DNA of 64,000 bases from Sphingomonas lenta (GTDB taxonomy: Bacteria; Pseudomonadota; Alphaproteobacteria; Sphingomonadales; Sphingomonadaceae): NCBI RefSeq assembly GCF_002288825.1, contig NZ_NSLI01000002.1, positions 620,001 to 684,000 on the forward strand, given 5' to 3'. This document shows positions 25,856 through 34,756 of this stretch, piece by piece (position 1 is the first letter of the stretch; each line of letters opens with the position of its first letter). The notes under the pieces are model-generated. The model saw nothing but the letters and a program-made list of their open reading frames with translations. It was not told where the DNA came from and searched no databases. A program made the translations under genes and the position numbers.

Positions 25856-26017
25856 ATGATGACCGAAGCCGAGCAACTCTCCGCGGAGCAATGGCGCGAA
25901 CGGATTCAATCGCTTGGCGACCGTGAGGTGATCGCGCTGTACGAGCGGGAGGAAGGTCGCGGGCCGATCGCCGACGTCGCCGCCGATGAGATGGAGCGCC
26001 GCAATCTCGATTACTAA
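25856..26017 (+). CDS. Small acidic hypothetical protein
   Basis: A 53-residue protein (MMTEAEQLSAEQWRERIQSL...) that is mostly helical and rich in Glu, Arg and Ala, ending RRNLDY. The start ATG at 25856 has a GGGAGA sequence about 11 bases upstream. No family is recognised. It precedes the GIY-YIG gene by 48 bases on the same strand and could be co-transcribed. Confidence 0.5.
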   Translation: MMTEAEQLSAEQWRERIQSLGDREVIALYEREEGRGPIADVAADEMERRNLDY

Positions 26018-26065
26018 CCCTCGGTCGACCGGCGCTGCCACAACCCTGTCCGTGAACGTCAACGC

Positions 26066-26905
26066 ATGGCGCTGACGTTCAATGCCCTGCTCGACGACGC
26101 CGGGGTTGCGCCGGCCGAGGTGAGGCTCCTCCGGCATCAGACCCAGGCGGGCGCGGGCCGCACTCCCTACTCGCTGTGGCGCGATGATCGAGCGGGCTTC
26201 CTGACCTACCAGAGCCTGCAGACGGCTCAGAACCGGCCGCGCCTCGCCGGCAGCTACTGGGCGAGCTTCGTTGTGACGCCCGCGGTCGCGACGCTCTTCG
26301 TCGGTCTGTATGAGGTGTCGCTGATCGGGGACGCTCCAGATGATCTGGTCGACCCTCTACGTCACAAGCTCGCGACGGAGGGCGGCGCGCGGCCGCTTGA
26401 TCTCTACGCGCAGCGCTCGATCGCCGCGCTAGAAGACCTGGTCGGTCGCGTGACGATCGATTGGGGTGCCGGGACCCGCAGCTGGATCCAGCGCGCCGGC
26501 AGTCAATCGAAGCCGATCGTCGAACTGAGCCGGTCCTTTCAGGAGGAAGCATTCCCCGGCTACGTGCGGTTCCTCGGCAATCTGTCGACGCTCGAGGCGC
26601 TGCCGAAAGGGTGGATCGCGGCGCTGTCGGCCGCGCGCGGGGTGTACCTGCTGACCTGCCCCCGCACTCGCGAGCAGTATGTGGGGTCGGCGACCGGCGA
26701 GAGCGGGTTCTTCGGCCGCTGGCTGACTTACGCCGGCGACGGTCACGGCGGGAACGTTGGATTGAAGAGCCGTGACCCGAGCGACTATCAGGTGAGCATC
26801 CTCGAGGTGAGCGGATCGAGCGCCACAGTCGAGGAAATCATCGGCGCCGAACAGCTCTGGAAGGCCAAGCTGCAAAGCCGCGAGATGGGCCTCAACCGGA
26901 ACTGA
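26066..26905 (+). CDS. GIY-YIG nuclease family protein
   Basis: A 279-residue protein. The C-terminal 90 residues have the GIY-YIG fold: GVYLLTCPRTREQYVGSATG (GVY and YVG in place of GIY and YIG), then FFGRWLTYAGDGHGGN with the Arg and Tyr, and the late Glu in EEIIGAEQLWKAKLQSRE. The N-terminal 180 residues include a domain with WASFVVTPAVATLFVGLYEV found with such nucleases. It is probably a DNA-cutting enzyme of a defence or mobile-element context. It sits just left of the transposon. Confidence 0.8.
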   Translation: MALTFNALLDDAGVAPAEVRLLRHQTQAGAGRTPYSLWRDDRAGFLTYQSLQTAQNRPRLAGSYWASFVVTPAVATLFVGLYEVSLIGDAPDDLVDPLRHKLATEGGARPLDLYAQRSIAALEDLVGRVTIDWGAGTRSWIQRAGSQSKPIVELSRSFQEEAFPGYVRFLGNLSTLEALPKGWIAALSAARGVYLLTCPRTREQYVGSATGESGFFGRWLTYAGDGHGGNVGLKSRDPSDYQVSILEVSGSSATVEEIIGAEQLWKAKLQSREMGLNRN

Positions 26906-26915
26906 TTGCCGGGTC

Positions 26916-27338
26916 TCAGCGGCCGGGGTGAAGCGCGCGGCGCGCCTCGTCCGTAATGGTGTAGACTGCCTGGCGCTGGGCACCGCGGTTGTGGTGGTCG
27001 ACCCGGTAGCCCTGATAATGGCGCCTGACCAAACCGGCCCTGACGAGCTCGGAGACGGCACGGCTGACGTTGGTCCGGCCGGACTGGCGGACCCGCTTGC
27101 GAACCTGCGCGTCGACGATCCGCTCGGCCGCGTCGGGGTCCAGCGGAAGCGCGCGCTTCGCTTCGAGTTCCTGGCGCACCTTGTCCGCGATCGCGCGTCG
27201 GCGGGGATCGCGCTGCGCGACCGGCACGAGCGCGTCGCATAGCCAATCGCGCACCGGGATGCGCCGGCTTCCCTCGCGGATGTACGGACCGGCCGAGCCG
27301 GTTTGTGCGCTTGCCTGGGCGATCAGGTTCAGCACCAT
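26916..27338 (-). CDS. Winged-helix-like DNA-binding protein next to the transposon
   Basis: A 140-residue basic protein. The second half reads like a winged helix: TNVSRAVSELVRAGLVRRHY as recognition helix and start of the wing, then AVYTITDEARRALHPGR. The first half (YIREGSRRIPVRDWLCDALV) is unassigned. Its start codon is only three bases from the transposon end at 27342, so its promoter must lie within the transposon or has been replaced. Convergent with the GIY-YIG gene (10-base gap). It may regulate nearby genes. Confidence 0.6.
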   Translation of the reverse strand: MVLNLIAQASAQTGSAGPYIREGSRRIPVRDWLCDALVPVAQRDPRRRAIADKVRQELEAKRALPLDPDAAERIVDAQVRKRVRQSGRTNVSRAVSELVRAGLVRRHYQGYRVDHHNRGAQRQAVYTITDEARRALHPGR

Positions 27339-27341
27339 GAA

Positions 27342-27379
27342 GGGGGCCGGTGAGAGAAGGCCCGCAAACGTACGCTAAG
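27342..27379 (+). repeat. Tn3-type terminal inverted repeat, left
   Basis: The 38 bases begin GGGGGCCGGTGAGAGAAGG and end ACGTACGCTAAG, the typical G-run start and ACGCTAAG-like end of Tn3-family termini. The stop codon of tnpA (27375-27377) lies inside it. It differs from the right copy at positions 23, 24 and 36. Confidence 0.92.
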
Positions 27380-30344
27380 CCCGGCGGTCGCCCGTCGTAA
27401 CGCGGAGCGGCCTGTATCGCCCACGCGGACGGTCGATCTCACTCCAGAGATAGTCACCGGTAAGCCCGACATGCTCCCAGCCGAGCGGGGCGACATGGGC
27501 GAGCAGTTCGTCGGGAACCTCAACACCGGTCGAGCGCAGGTGTTGGACGGCGCGTTCGAGGTACACGGTATTCCAGAGCGCGACCGCGGCCGTGACCAGC
27601 GTCAGCCCGGAGGCGCGGTGCCGCTGGTTCTCGAATGTGCGGTCGCGGAGTTCGCCTAGGCGGTTGAAGAAGATGGCGCGGGCAAGCGCGTTCCTGGCCT
27701 CTCCCTTGTTGAGAATGGAGCTGGTGCGTCGCCGCTGTTCGGGATCGTCGAGCCAGTCGAGCATGAACAGGGTGCGCTCGATGCGTCCGATCTCGCGCAA
27801 GCTCCGGGCGACCGGGTTCTGGCGCGGGTAGCCCGCCAGCTTTTTCAACATGGCGGACGCGCTCACCGTGCCCGCCTTGATCGAGGCGGCGAGCCTGAGC
27901 GTCTCGTCCCAGTTCTCCTCGATCGCGCGGACATTGACCGGACCCGCGGCAAGGGGCCGGAGCGTCGGCCAGGGGTCGAGCGGGGCCAATCCGTACAGCC
28001 GCCGCTCGTTCAGGTCGCGGATGCGCGGCGCGAACCGGAACCCGAGCAGGTGGCAAAGCCCGAACACATGGTCGACGGCTCCGGCCGTGTCGGTCGCGTG
28101 CTCGCGGATGACGAGTTCGCTCTCGTGGTCGAGCAGGCCGTCGATGACGTGGGCGGCCTCGCCGGCGTTCGCGGCTATGACCTTGGTGTGGAACGGCGTG
28201 AACCGGTCGGTGACATGGGTGTAGAAGAGCACGCCCGGCTCCGAGCCGTAGCGGGCGTTCACGTCGGCACGCGCCTCGCCGCGACCGCCCGCCCGAAAGA
28301 ACTGGCCGTCCGACGACGACAGCTCGCCCGAGCCCCACACCTTGCCCAGCGGGTGCGCGTTATGCGCATCGACGATGCTGGCCAGCGCCGACAGGTACGT
28401 CTCGTCGCGCACGTGCCATTCGGCCGTCCAGCGCAGGCGGGCGAGCGTCAGTCCACGCGAGCTCTCCGCCATGCGGCCGAGTCCGAGGTTGGTCGCGTCC
28501 GCCAGGATCGTGCCCATAAGCGCGGCCTGGTCGGACGCGGGCTCGCCGCTGCGCGCGTGAACAAACCTGTCCGCGAACCCCGACCAGGCGGCGACCTCGA
28601 CCAACAGGTCGGTCACGCGCACGCGGGGAAGCAGAGCGTACAGCCTACTCTTCAGTTCCTCGGCGTCGTCGGGCACGGCGCGCCTGAGCGGTGACACGGT
28701 TAGCTCACCGCCCGTGATGGCGACGTCGACCAGTTCGCCGGCCGCGGCGGCGCGCTCCACCTCGTCCATGCGCTGGATCAGGGTGGCGCGGCGCTCGTCG
28801 TGCCACTCGGCGAACCCGGACGGAACGGCCAGCCCCAGCCCACCTTCTTCGCGCATCGCCGCGTACGCCGGCTGGGGCAGGATGTAGTCGTCGAGCGTAC
28901 GGTAAGCGCGGCTGCCGTCGACCCAGACGCTTCCCGACGCGAGCCGCTCGCGCAGGTGGACAATAACGGCGACCTCATAGGCCCGGCGGTCGATCGCACT
29001 CCCACCCGGGAACACCACCTTGCGCCAGCGCGGGCGAAGGAACGCGGTCGGCACGCGCTTGGGCAGTGCTGCGCGGCCGTCGCGGTACATGCGCCGGAGC
29101 ACGTCGATGGCGCCGAGCAGCGGATCGCCCGGACGCGCGGCGCGGAACGTAAACGCACGATAGAGCACGGGCGCAAAGCGCCGGACCTCCGGATAGCGCT
29201 GCACTACCTCGTCCAGCCCGTCCTCGTTTCCACGGGTAAGCTCTTCCGCGAACCGGACGCTGCGCTCCAGCTGTTCCCAGCCGATCCGGTCGTCGATGGC
29301 CCGTAGCGGGTCGCGGCCGCTCGCGCGCGCGTCGATCAGCAGGCGGCCGAGCCGGGCGTGGACACGCGCCGTGTCCTTGAGCAGCCGCGCCTCGCCCAAG
29401 AGCCGCTCCGACCGGGTCCGGTCGGCGCGCCTGAACAGCGAGCCGACCATCTTCTCGACCATGAGCAACGCCGCGTCGGTGAGCGCGGCTTCCAGTTCAA
29501 TCGCGAACGCGACCAGCGTTGCCAGCCGGCGACGTCGCTCCATGCGGCGCAGCGCCTGCGCGGTCACGATGCCGGCGACGCGGGCGATGACGGCGTAGCG
29601 CGCCGCGTGGATGCGTCGCGCCCGGTCGGGCTCGACCTCAAGCGAGCGCATCTGGTCGAGCCGTTCCACGACCGTCTTGAAGTTGGCTGCCGTGGGCGCT
29701 TCCGACCAGTCGCGAACCCAACCCAGACCCGTGCGGCCCTGCTCGCCGGGATCGACCAGGCCCATGAGCGCCGCTTCCTGCTCGGGCGTGAGATCCCGGA
29801 TCAGCCCGGAATGGGCGACCCGGCGCGCCTGGGCGCGGGCGATCAGCGCCACGCGCTCCAGCGTCGAGGCCGCGGGCACGACCACGCGGGCGTGGCGGAG
29901 CCGCTCGACCATGGCGGCGACGATCGGCTCGCCGCGGTCGGTCGAGGTCGCGACCTCTATCCCGAGCGCCAGCATGGCGCGCAGGTCGGGTCGCTCGAAC
30001 GGGCGCAGGCCAAGGTACGTCTCGATCTCGGCCCGATGCTCGCGCAAAGTGGGCGCTCGCTCGGCATAGCGGTCGAACTCGTCGGCTGACCCGCCCATTT
30101 GCTCGCCGAGCAGCTCCAGCATGGCCGCCGGAGGCGCCTCGTCCGGGCTCAGCGCCCGACCGGGATGACGCAGGTAGCAGAGCTGGACGGCGTAGCCGAT
30201 GCGGTTGGGCCCACGGCGTCGCCGGCAGACCTGGACCAGGTCGTCGGGGCCGAGCGTGTACAGCCGTTCGGTAGCAGCGCGGTCGCCGGGTGGATCGAAG
30301 ATCGCGGCCCGCTGCCCGGCAGAGAGGATCGTCTTAGCGGGCAT
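27375..30344 (-). CDS. tnpA: Tn3-family transposase
   Basis: A 989-residue DDE transposase of full length for the family. It has the N-terminal DUF4158-type DNA-binding region (SAGQRAAIFDPPGDR, then YTLGPDDL), and the C-terminal catalytic region with SSDGQFFRAGGRGEARADVN, FYTHVTDRFTPFHTKVI, then EHATDTAGAVDHVFGLCHLL. The Asp residues of SSDGQ and ATDTAG are at the catalytic positions. GGAGGGG about 7 bases upstream of 30344 supports the start. No frameshift or stop interrupts it, so it should be active. Confidence 0.95.
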   Translation of the reverse strand: MPAKTILSAGQRAAIFDPPGDRAATERLYTLGPDDLVQVCRRRRGPNRIGYAVQLCYLRHPGRALSPDEAPPAAMLELLGEQMGGSADEFDRYAERAPTLREHRAEIETYLGLRPFERPDLRAMLALGIEVATSTDRGEPIVAAMVERLRHARVVVPAASTLERVALIARAQARRVAHSGLIRDLTPEQEAALMGLVDPGEQGRTGLGWVRDWSEAPTAANFKTVVERLDQMRSLEVEPDRARRIHAARYAVIARVAGIVTAQALRRMERRRRLATLVAFAIELEAALTDAALLMVEKMVGSLFRRADRTRSERLLGEARLLKDTARVHARLGRLLIDARASGRDPLRAIDDRIGWEQLERSVRFAEELTRGNEDGLDEVVQRYPEVRRFAPVLYRAFTFRAARPGDPLLGAIDVLRRMYRDGRAALPKRVPTAFLRPRWRKVVFPGGSAIDRRAYEVAVIVHLRERLASGSVWVDGSRAYRTLDDYILPQPAYAAMREEGGLGLAVPSGFAEWHDERRATLIQRMDEVERAAAAGELVDVAITGGELTVSPLRRAVPDDAEELKSRLYALLPRVRVTDLLVEVAAWSGFADRFVHARSGEPASDQAALMGTILADATNLGLGRMAESSRGLTLARLRWTAEWHVRDETYLSALASIVDAHNAHPLGKVWGSGELSSSDGQFFRAGGRGEARADVNARYGSEPGVLFYTHVTDRFTPFHTKVIAANAGEAAHVIDGLLDHESELVIREHATDTAGAVDHVFGLCHLLGFRFAPRIRDLNERRLYGLAPLDPWPTLRPLAAGPVNVRAIEENWDETLRLAASIKAGTVSASAMLKKLAGYPRQNPVARSLREIGRIERTLFMLDWLDDPEQRRRTSSILNKGEARNALARAIFFNRLGELRDRTFENQRHRASGLTLVTAAVALWNTVYLERAVQHLRSTGVEVPDELLAHVAPLGWEHVGLTGDYLWSEIDRPRGRYRPLRVTTGDRRA

Positions 30345-30420
30345 GGTCGACCCCTCCTGCTGCAAGCGTCACGAATCCAGGCACCCTGGTCCTTCACGGA
30401 GCATAGACAGGAACACGGGT

Positions 30421-30498
30421 TAAGTGACAAAGAAGAAGCGCGTGACGGACCGGATCGGGATTGTCACGCGAACGAGCGTATAAGTGACAGAGGAGAAG
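30421..30498. other. Candidate res site between tnpA and tnpR
   Basis: The 158-base divergent region has two 18-base direct repeats, TAAGTGACAAAGAAGAAG at 30421-30438 and TAAGTGACAGAGGAGAAG at 30481-30498 (16 of 18 identical), 60 bases apart. Between them is an 8-bp inverted repeat CGCGTGAC/GTCACGCG (30439-30446 and 30463-30470). This arrangement of direct and inverted half-sites next to tnpR is what a Tn3-type resolution site with its resolvase subsites looks like. The tnpR ribosome site lies in the second repeat. Confidence 0.65.
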
Positions 30499-30502
30499 GC
30501 GG

Positions 30503-31129
30503 GTGCTGGTCGGCTACATGCGGGTGAGCAAGGCCGATGGGAGCCAAGCCACCGACCTGCAGCGCGACGCGCTGGTCGAAGCCGGCGTCGATCCCGAGCA
30601 GCTTTATGAGGATCAGGCCTCCGGCAAGCGCGACGACCGGCCCGGGCTCGACGCATGTCTCCGGGCGCTCAGGGCCGGCGACACGCTGATCGTCTGGAAG
30701 CTGGACCGGCTCGGGCGCAACCTCACCCACCTAGTCGAAACCGTGAACAAGCTGAACGCGCGCGGGGTGGGGTTCAAGGTGCTCACCGGTCAGGGCGCGT
30801 CGATCGACACAGCGACGGCCAACGGCCGGCTCATGTTCGCCTTCTTCGCCGCGCTCGCCGAGTTCGAGCGCGAGCTGATCGTGGAGCGCACCCAAGCCGG
30901 TCTCGCGTCTGCCCGGGCTCGCGGGCGGCATGGCGGCCGCCCGTTCAAGATGACCGCCGCCAAGCTCCGGCTCGCTCAGGCCGCGATGGGCAAGCCGGAG
31001 ACCAAGGTCGCCGAACTCTGCGCCGAGCTTGGCATCACACGGCAGACGCTCTATCGCCACGTCACCCCTGACGGGCAGATCAGGCCGGATGGCGAGAGGT
31101 TACTCAGTCGGCGGAACAAGACGGCGTAA
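30503..31129 (+). CDS. tnpR: Serine resolvase of the Tn3-family transposon
   Basis: A 208-residue small serine recombinase. GYMRVSKADGSQATDLQRDAL carries the nucleophilic Ser near residue 9, split here only in reading. KLDRLGRNLTHLV, GASIDTATANGRLMFAFFAALAEFERELI and the helix-turn-helix VAELCAELGITRQTLYRHV follow in the normal order. It resolves cointegrates at the adjacent res site and probably represses its own promoter. It is divergent from tnpA. AGGAGAAGG lies 5-8 bases before the start. Confidence 0.93.
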   Translation: MLVGYMRVSKADGSQATDLQRDALVEAGVDPEQLYEDQASGKRDDRPGLDACLRALRAGDTLIVWKLDRLGRNLTHLVETVNKLNARGVGFKVLTGQGASIDTATANGRLMFAFFAALAEFERELIVERTQAGLASARARGRHGGRPFKMTAAKLRLAQAAMGKPETKVAELCAELGITRQTLYRHVTPDGQIRPDGERLLSRRNKTA

Positions 31130-31185
31130 GGGGCGCGAATGCCAGACGAAGACTAAGCCCGTCAGAGTTTACAACCGGGTGGTGC

Positions 31186-34100
31186 TCAAGAATCGGTCGC
31201 CGATCTCGTGGTGCCGCCGCGTCGCCCAAGCGTGATCGCCTCGCTCTCGCCGGTCAGTACATCAATCCGGCTAGCGAGCTCGGCGGCGCGGAACGGCTTG
31301 GCGAGCCGCGGCAGCCCGCCATCGGCACCTTCGGGCAGGTTCGCGTAACCCGTCATGAGTAGGATTGGCAGGTCCGGCCGCACCCGCTTGGCGTCGCGCG
31401 CCAGCTCGATCCCGGTCTGTCCCGGCATGAGGTAATCCGTCAGCATCAGCTCGATGTCGGGCCGAGCCCGCAGGTGGTCCAGCGCGCGCGGCGCGCCCGC
31501 CGCCTCGATCACATCGTGACCCATGTCTTCCAGCATCGAAACGGTGAGCGCGCGGACAAGCTCCTCGTCATCGACAACGAGAACGGTCAACCGGCGCATC
31601 GCCGGAGCTGCGTCGGCCTTGGCGTCCGCGAGCGCGCGTGCGGTGGCGACCGTGACGGGAAGCCACAACTCGATCGCGGTGCCTCGGCCGGGCTCGCTCT
31701 CGATTCGCAGGATGCCGCCGGACTGCGCAGCGAGCCCGTGCGCCATGGACAGTCCCAGACCCGTACCCTTGCCCACACCCTTGGTCGTGTAGAAAGGCTC
31801 CACCGCCTTTCGCGCCGTTTCCGCGTCCATGCCGTGACCGGTGTCGATCACCCGGAGCCGCACGTACTCGCCCCCAGCAAGGCCAAGCCCGTCATCCGCC
31901 TCGACCTGCTTCGTCCGCGCGGCGATGGTCAGGCGGCCGCCTTGGGGCATGGCGTCGCGCGCATTGACCGCCAGATTCAGGATCGCAAGTTCGAGTTGGC
32001 CGGGGTCGACGAGCACAAGGTCGAGGCTCGCCGGTGCGTCGATCACCGTTTCGATCCGACTGCCAAGCGATCGGCGCACGAGGTCGTCCATGCCCCGCAG
32101 GAGTGCCGCCACGTCCACGGCTTGCGGCTCCAGGTGCTGCTTACGGGCGAAGGCGAGCAATCGCTGGACAAGCGTCTTGGCGCGCTCGGCGCTCTCCATC
32201 GCGCCGGTCACGATCCTGTGCAGCCGTTCGTCGGATCCGCCGACCTTGCGCTCGATCAGATCGAGTGCGCCCATAACGGGAGTTAACAGATTGTTGAAGT
32301 CGTGTGCGACGCCGCCCGTGAGCTGGCCCAGGCTCTCCAACTTCTGCAACTGCGCGACCTGTTCATGCGCGGCCTGCGCCTCGGCGGTGCGCTCGGCCAC
32401 GCGCGTTTCGAGTGTGGCGTTCAACCTTCGGAGTTCGCGTTCGCTGTCCTTCTTCTCAGTGAGGTCGCGCGTGACGGTGGCGAAATGCGTAATCCTGCCG
32501 TTCGCCTCGCGGACGGGAAAAAGGTTGTAGAGCACGGGGAAGGTCCGGCCGTCGTCGAACCGGCGGAACATCGCCTCGCCTTCCCAATAGCCCTTGTCGC
32601 GCGCCGTTGGCAGCGCTTCGGCGCGGATGCGCTCTTGGTCGGCCGGCGCGAAATAGTCGAGCATCGTGACGCTCAGCGCTACCTCCAAATCAGGCAATCC
32701 GGCCATGATCCGGCCCGCCTCGTTGACGTAGACCGGGCGGCCGCTTGGGTCGGCGACGCCAACGAAATCGCGCGACTGGTCGACCACGGCCGCGAGCTGC
32801 GCGAGCCGCGTCTCTGTCGCCTTGCCGTCATGCACGTCGGTGCAGGTGCCGTACCAGCGTTCGATCCGACCCGCCTCGTCGCGCACACACTGCGCGCGGC
32901 CGATAACCCAGTGATATTCGCCCGAGCGGTGCCGCAATCGGTACTCGATATGATAGGGCTCGCCGGTCTCGAGACTGCGCCGCCATATCGTCCAGGCGCG
33001 CGCCTGGTCGTCCGGGTGGAACATGCCGTTCCACGCCTCCCCATCGGTCGAGCCGGGAGGAACGCCTGTGAACTCGTACCAACGGTCGTTGTAATAGTCA
33101 TGGAAGCCGTCAGGCCTCGTCGACCAGATCATCTGGTCGACGGAGTTGGCGATGGCCTGGAACTTGGCCTCGCTCTCCCTGACTGCCGTCTCAGCGCGGC
33201 GCTGCGCCGTCACGTCCCGGAATGCGCCCACAAGACGCCTGCCGCTGCCGCTGTCCTCGACCTGGCCCGTCGCAGCGATGACCCGCTCGGCCCCGTCCAC
33301 GCCGGTAAGCCGGAACTCGTTGGAGTAGCGCCCGCCATTCCGGCCAGCGAACGCCGCCTCGACGCGTGCGCGATTAGCACCGCGGTCGGCGGCGTCGATC
33401 ATGCCGAGCCATTCGCCGTATCCGATCTCCGTTGCCCGAAAACCGTTCAGGTCGCGGCACGCCTCGGTAGCGACCATCCTGTCGGCGTGAGGTTCCAGCC
33501 ACCAGAGTCCGAGCCCCGCCGCCTCGACGGCGAGCGACAGGTCGCGCTCGCTATCGCGCAAGCGCGCTTCGGCGCGCTTGGTGTCGGTGACATCCACGGA
33601 CACGCCGACGAAGCGCCGTGGCCCGCCGTCGTCCTCCATCAAGCGCGAGCGCGACAGGACCCAGCGTTCCTCGCCCGTATCGGCGCGCCGAATGCGGTAC
33701 TCGCGGCTGACGCTGATGGCGCCGTCCTCCGGGCGAAAGGCATGGGAGCGATCGTCGGGATGGATTAGCTCGGTCCAAGCGGCGACGCTCGGGTCGCCGC
33801 GCAGCGGGTCGAGCCCGTAAAGGCCGAACAGGCCAGGCGACCAGACGAGCCGGTCTTCGTCGGGTCGGTACTCCCAGGTGCCCAGGCCCGCCATGTCGAG
33901 CGCAAGCGCCGCCCGCTCGGCGTCGTCCCGCCGATCACGGCGCTCTCGGCTGCGCTCGATCGCGAAGCACACGGCGCGGGAGACGAGCGCGATGGCTTCA
34001 ACGTCGGCGAGCACGGGCTCGCGGGGCTCGCCATAGTAGCAGGCGAAGGTGGCGACCACGCGACCGTCCGCGGCGCGGACCGGCTCGGACCAGCAGGCGC

Positions 34101-34482
34101 GGATCCCGTGCGCGGTCGCCAGCTCGCGGAAGTCGGTCCAGAGCGGGTCGGTGGCGATGTCCGCCACGTGGACCGCCGTCCCCCTGTGTGCGGCCGTGCC
34201 GCACGAGCCCACGCCCTCGCCGACCGCGATGCCGTCTATGGCCTCATTATAGGCCTGGGGGAGGCTCGGCGCCGCGCCATGCCGAAGATGACGACCGGCT
34301 TCGTCGAGGAGCAGCACCGAGCAGCGCAGGCCATCCGACGAGGACCGTTCGACCGCGTGCAGAAGGCCATCCAACACATCGGGAAGCGGTGCGTCGCGAT
34401 CGATCAGCTTGATCGCTTCGCACTCGGCGGCGACCAAGGCCAGGATGCGGCTGGCCTCGGCGGCCGGTTCGGGTGATGTCAT
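31186..34482 (-). CDS. Large GAF-PAS hybrid sensor histidine kinase, transposon passenger
   Basis: A 1,098-residue cytoplasmic sensor. Order: GAF (about 15-180, with GVGSCGTAAHRGTAVHVADI), four PAS domains (starts near MAGLGTWEYRPDEDRLVWS, EAAGLGLWWLEP, VDQMIWSTRPDGFHDYYND and SRDFVGVADPSGRPVYVN), a coiled coil, the HisKA H-box LTGGVAHDFNNLLTPVMGA, a HATPase domain (VNARDAM, GLGLSMAHGLAAQSGG), and a C-terminal receiver (VLVVDDEELVRAL, phospho-Asp in LMLTDYLMPG, Lys in RLAKPF). No membrane segment. Start 34482 has GGAG upstream. It lies inside the transposon, so it can move as cargo. Ligand and target are unknown. Confidence 0.9.
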   Translation of the reverse strand: MTSPEPAAEASRILALVAAECEAIKLIDRDAPLPDVLDGLLHAVERSSSDGLRCSVLLLDEAGRHLRHGAAPSLPQAYNEAIDGIAVGEGVGSCGTAAHRGTAVHVADIATDPLWTDFRELATAHGIRACWSEPVRAADGRVVATFACYYGEPREPVLADVEAIALVSRAVCFAIERSRERRDRRDDAERAALALDMAGLGTWEYRPDEDRLVWSPGLFGLYGLDPLRGDPSVAAWTELIHPDDRSHAFRPEDGAISVSREYRIRRADTGEERWVLSRSRLMEDDGGPRRFVGVSVDVTDTKRAEARLRDSERDLSLAVEAAGLGLWWLEPHADRMVATEACRDLNGFRATEIGYGEWLGMIDAADRGANRARVEAAFAGRNGGRYSNEFRLTGVDGAERVIAATGQVEDSGSGRRLVGAFRDVTAQRRAETAVRESEAKFQAIANSVDQMIWSTRPDGFHDYYNDRWYEFTGVPPGSTDGEAWNGMFHPDDQARAWTIWRRSLETGEPYHIEYRLRHRSGEYHWVIGRAQCVRDEAGRIERWYGTCTDVHDGKATETRLAQLAAVVDQSRDFVGVADPSGRPVYVNEAGRIMAGLPDLEVALSVTMLDYFAPADQERIRAEALPTARDKGYWEGEAMFRRFDDGRTFPVLYNLFPVREANGRITHFATVTRDLTEKKDSERELRRLNATLETRVAERTAEAQAAHEQVAQLQKLESLGQLTGGVAHDFNNLLTPVMGALDLIERKVGGSDERLHRIVTGAMESAERAKTLVQRLLAFARKQHLEPQAVDVAALLRGMDDLVRRSLGSRIETVIDAPASLDLVLVDPGQLELAILNLAVNARDAMPQGGRLTIAARTKQVEADDGLGLAGGEYVRLRVIDTGHGMDAETARKAVEPFYTTKGVGKGTGLGLSMAHGLAAQSGGILRIESEPGRGTAIELWLPVTVATARALADAKADAAPAMRRLTVLVVDDEELVRALTVSMLEDMGHDVIEAAGAPRALDHLRARPDIELMLTDYLMPGQTGIELARDAKRVRPDLPILLMTGYANLPEGADGGLPRLAKPFRAAELASRIDVLTGESEAITLGRRGGTTRSATDS

Positions 34483-34718
34483 CAGCGTCTCCGACGCCGG
34501 CCCCCTCCGCCCGACGATCAGGGGTGGATAGCACGGCACATCCACTTGGGCGAGAGCGCCGGTCGGATCAAAGGTGCGGTGATCGGAGCGTCCGACCATC
34601 GCGTCGAGCGCGCTCAGCATAGCCTTGATGCCGACTGACGCACCTTTAGAACGGCTTGCGCTCCTTAATAGGCCGTTACGTCAAACAGAAAGCTCCGGCC
34701 CAACTCGGCACAAATGAT

Positions 34719-34756
34719 CTAAGCGTACGTTTTTGGGCCTTCTCTCACCGGCCCCC
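34719..34756 (-). repeat. Tn3-type terminal inverted repeat, right
   Basis: Reverse complement begins GGGGGCCGGTGAGAGAAGG and ends ACGTACGCTTAG; it matches the left repeat at 35 of 38 bases. The residual antiporter frame enters directly from it, and the first usable start codon of that frame (TTG at 34733) lies within the repeat. Confidence 0.92.

Larger units (their letters stand above)
27342..34756. mobile_element. Tn3-family transposon carrying a histidine-kinase gene
   Basis: A 7,415-bp element bounded by 38-bp inverted repeats that match at 35 of 38 positions. It holds, in order, tnpA (leftward), a resolution site, tnpR (rightward) and one passenger, a hybrid histidine kinase (leftward). 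No resistance or catabolic gene is present. The five bases outside each end differ (ATGAA on the left, ATAGG on the right), so there is no target duplication, which points to a rearrangement or an adjacent deletion after insertion. The right end truncates an antiporter gene. Confidence 0.9.
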
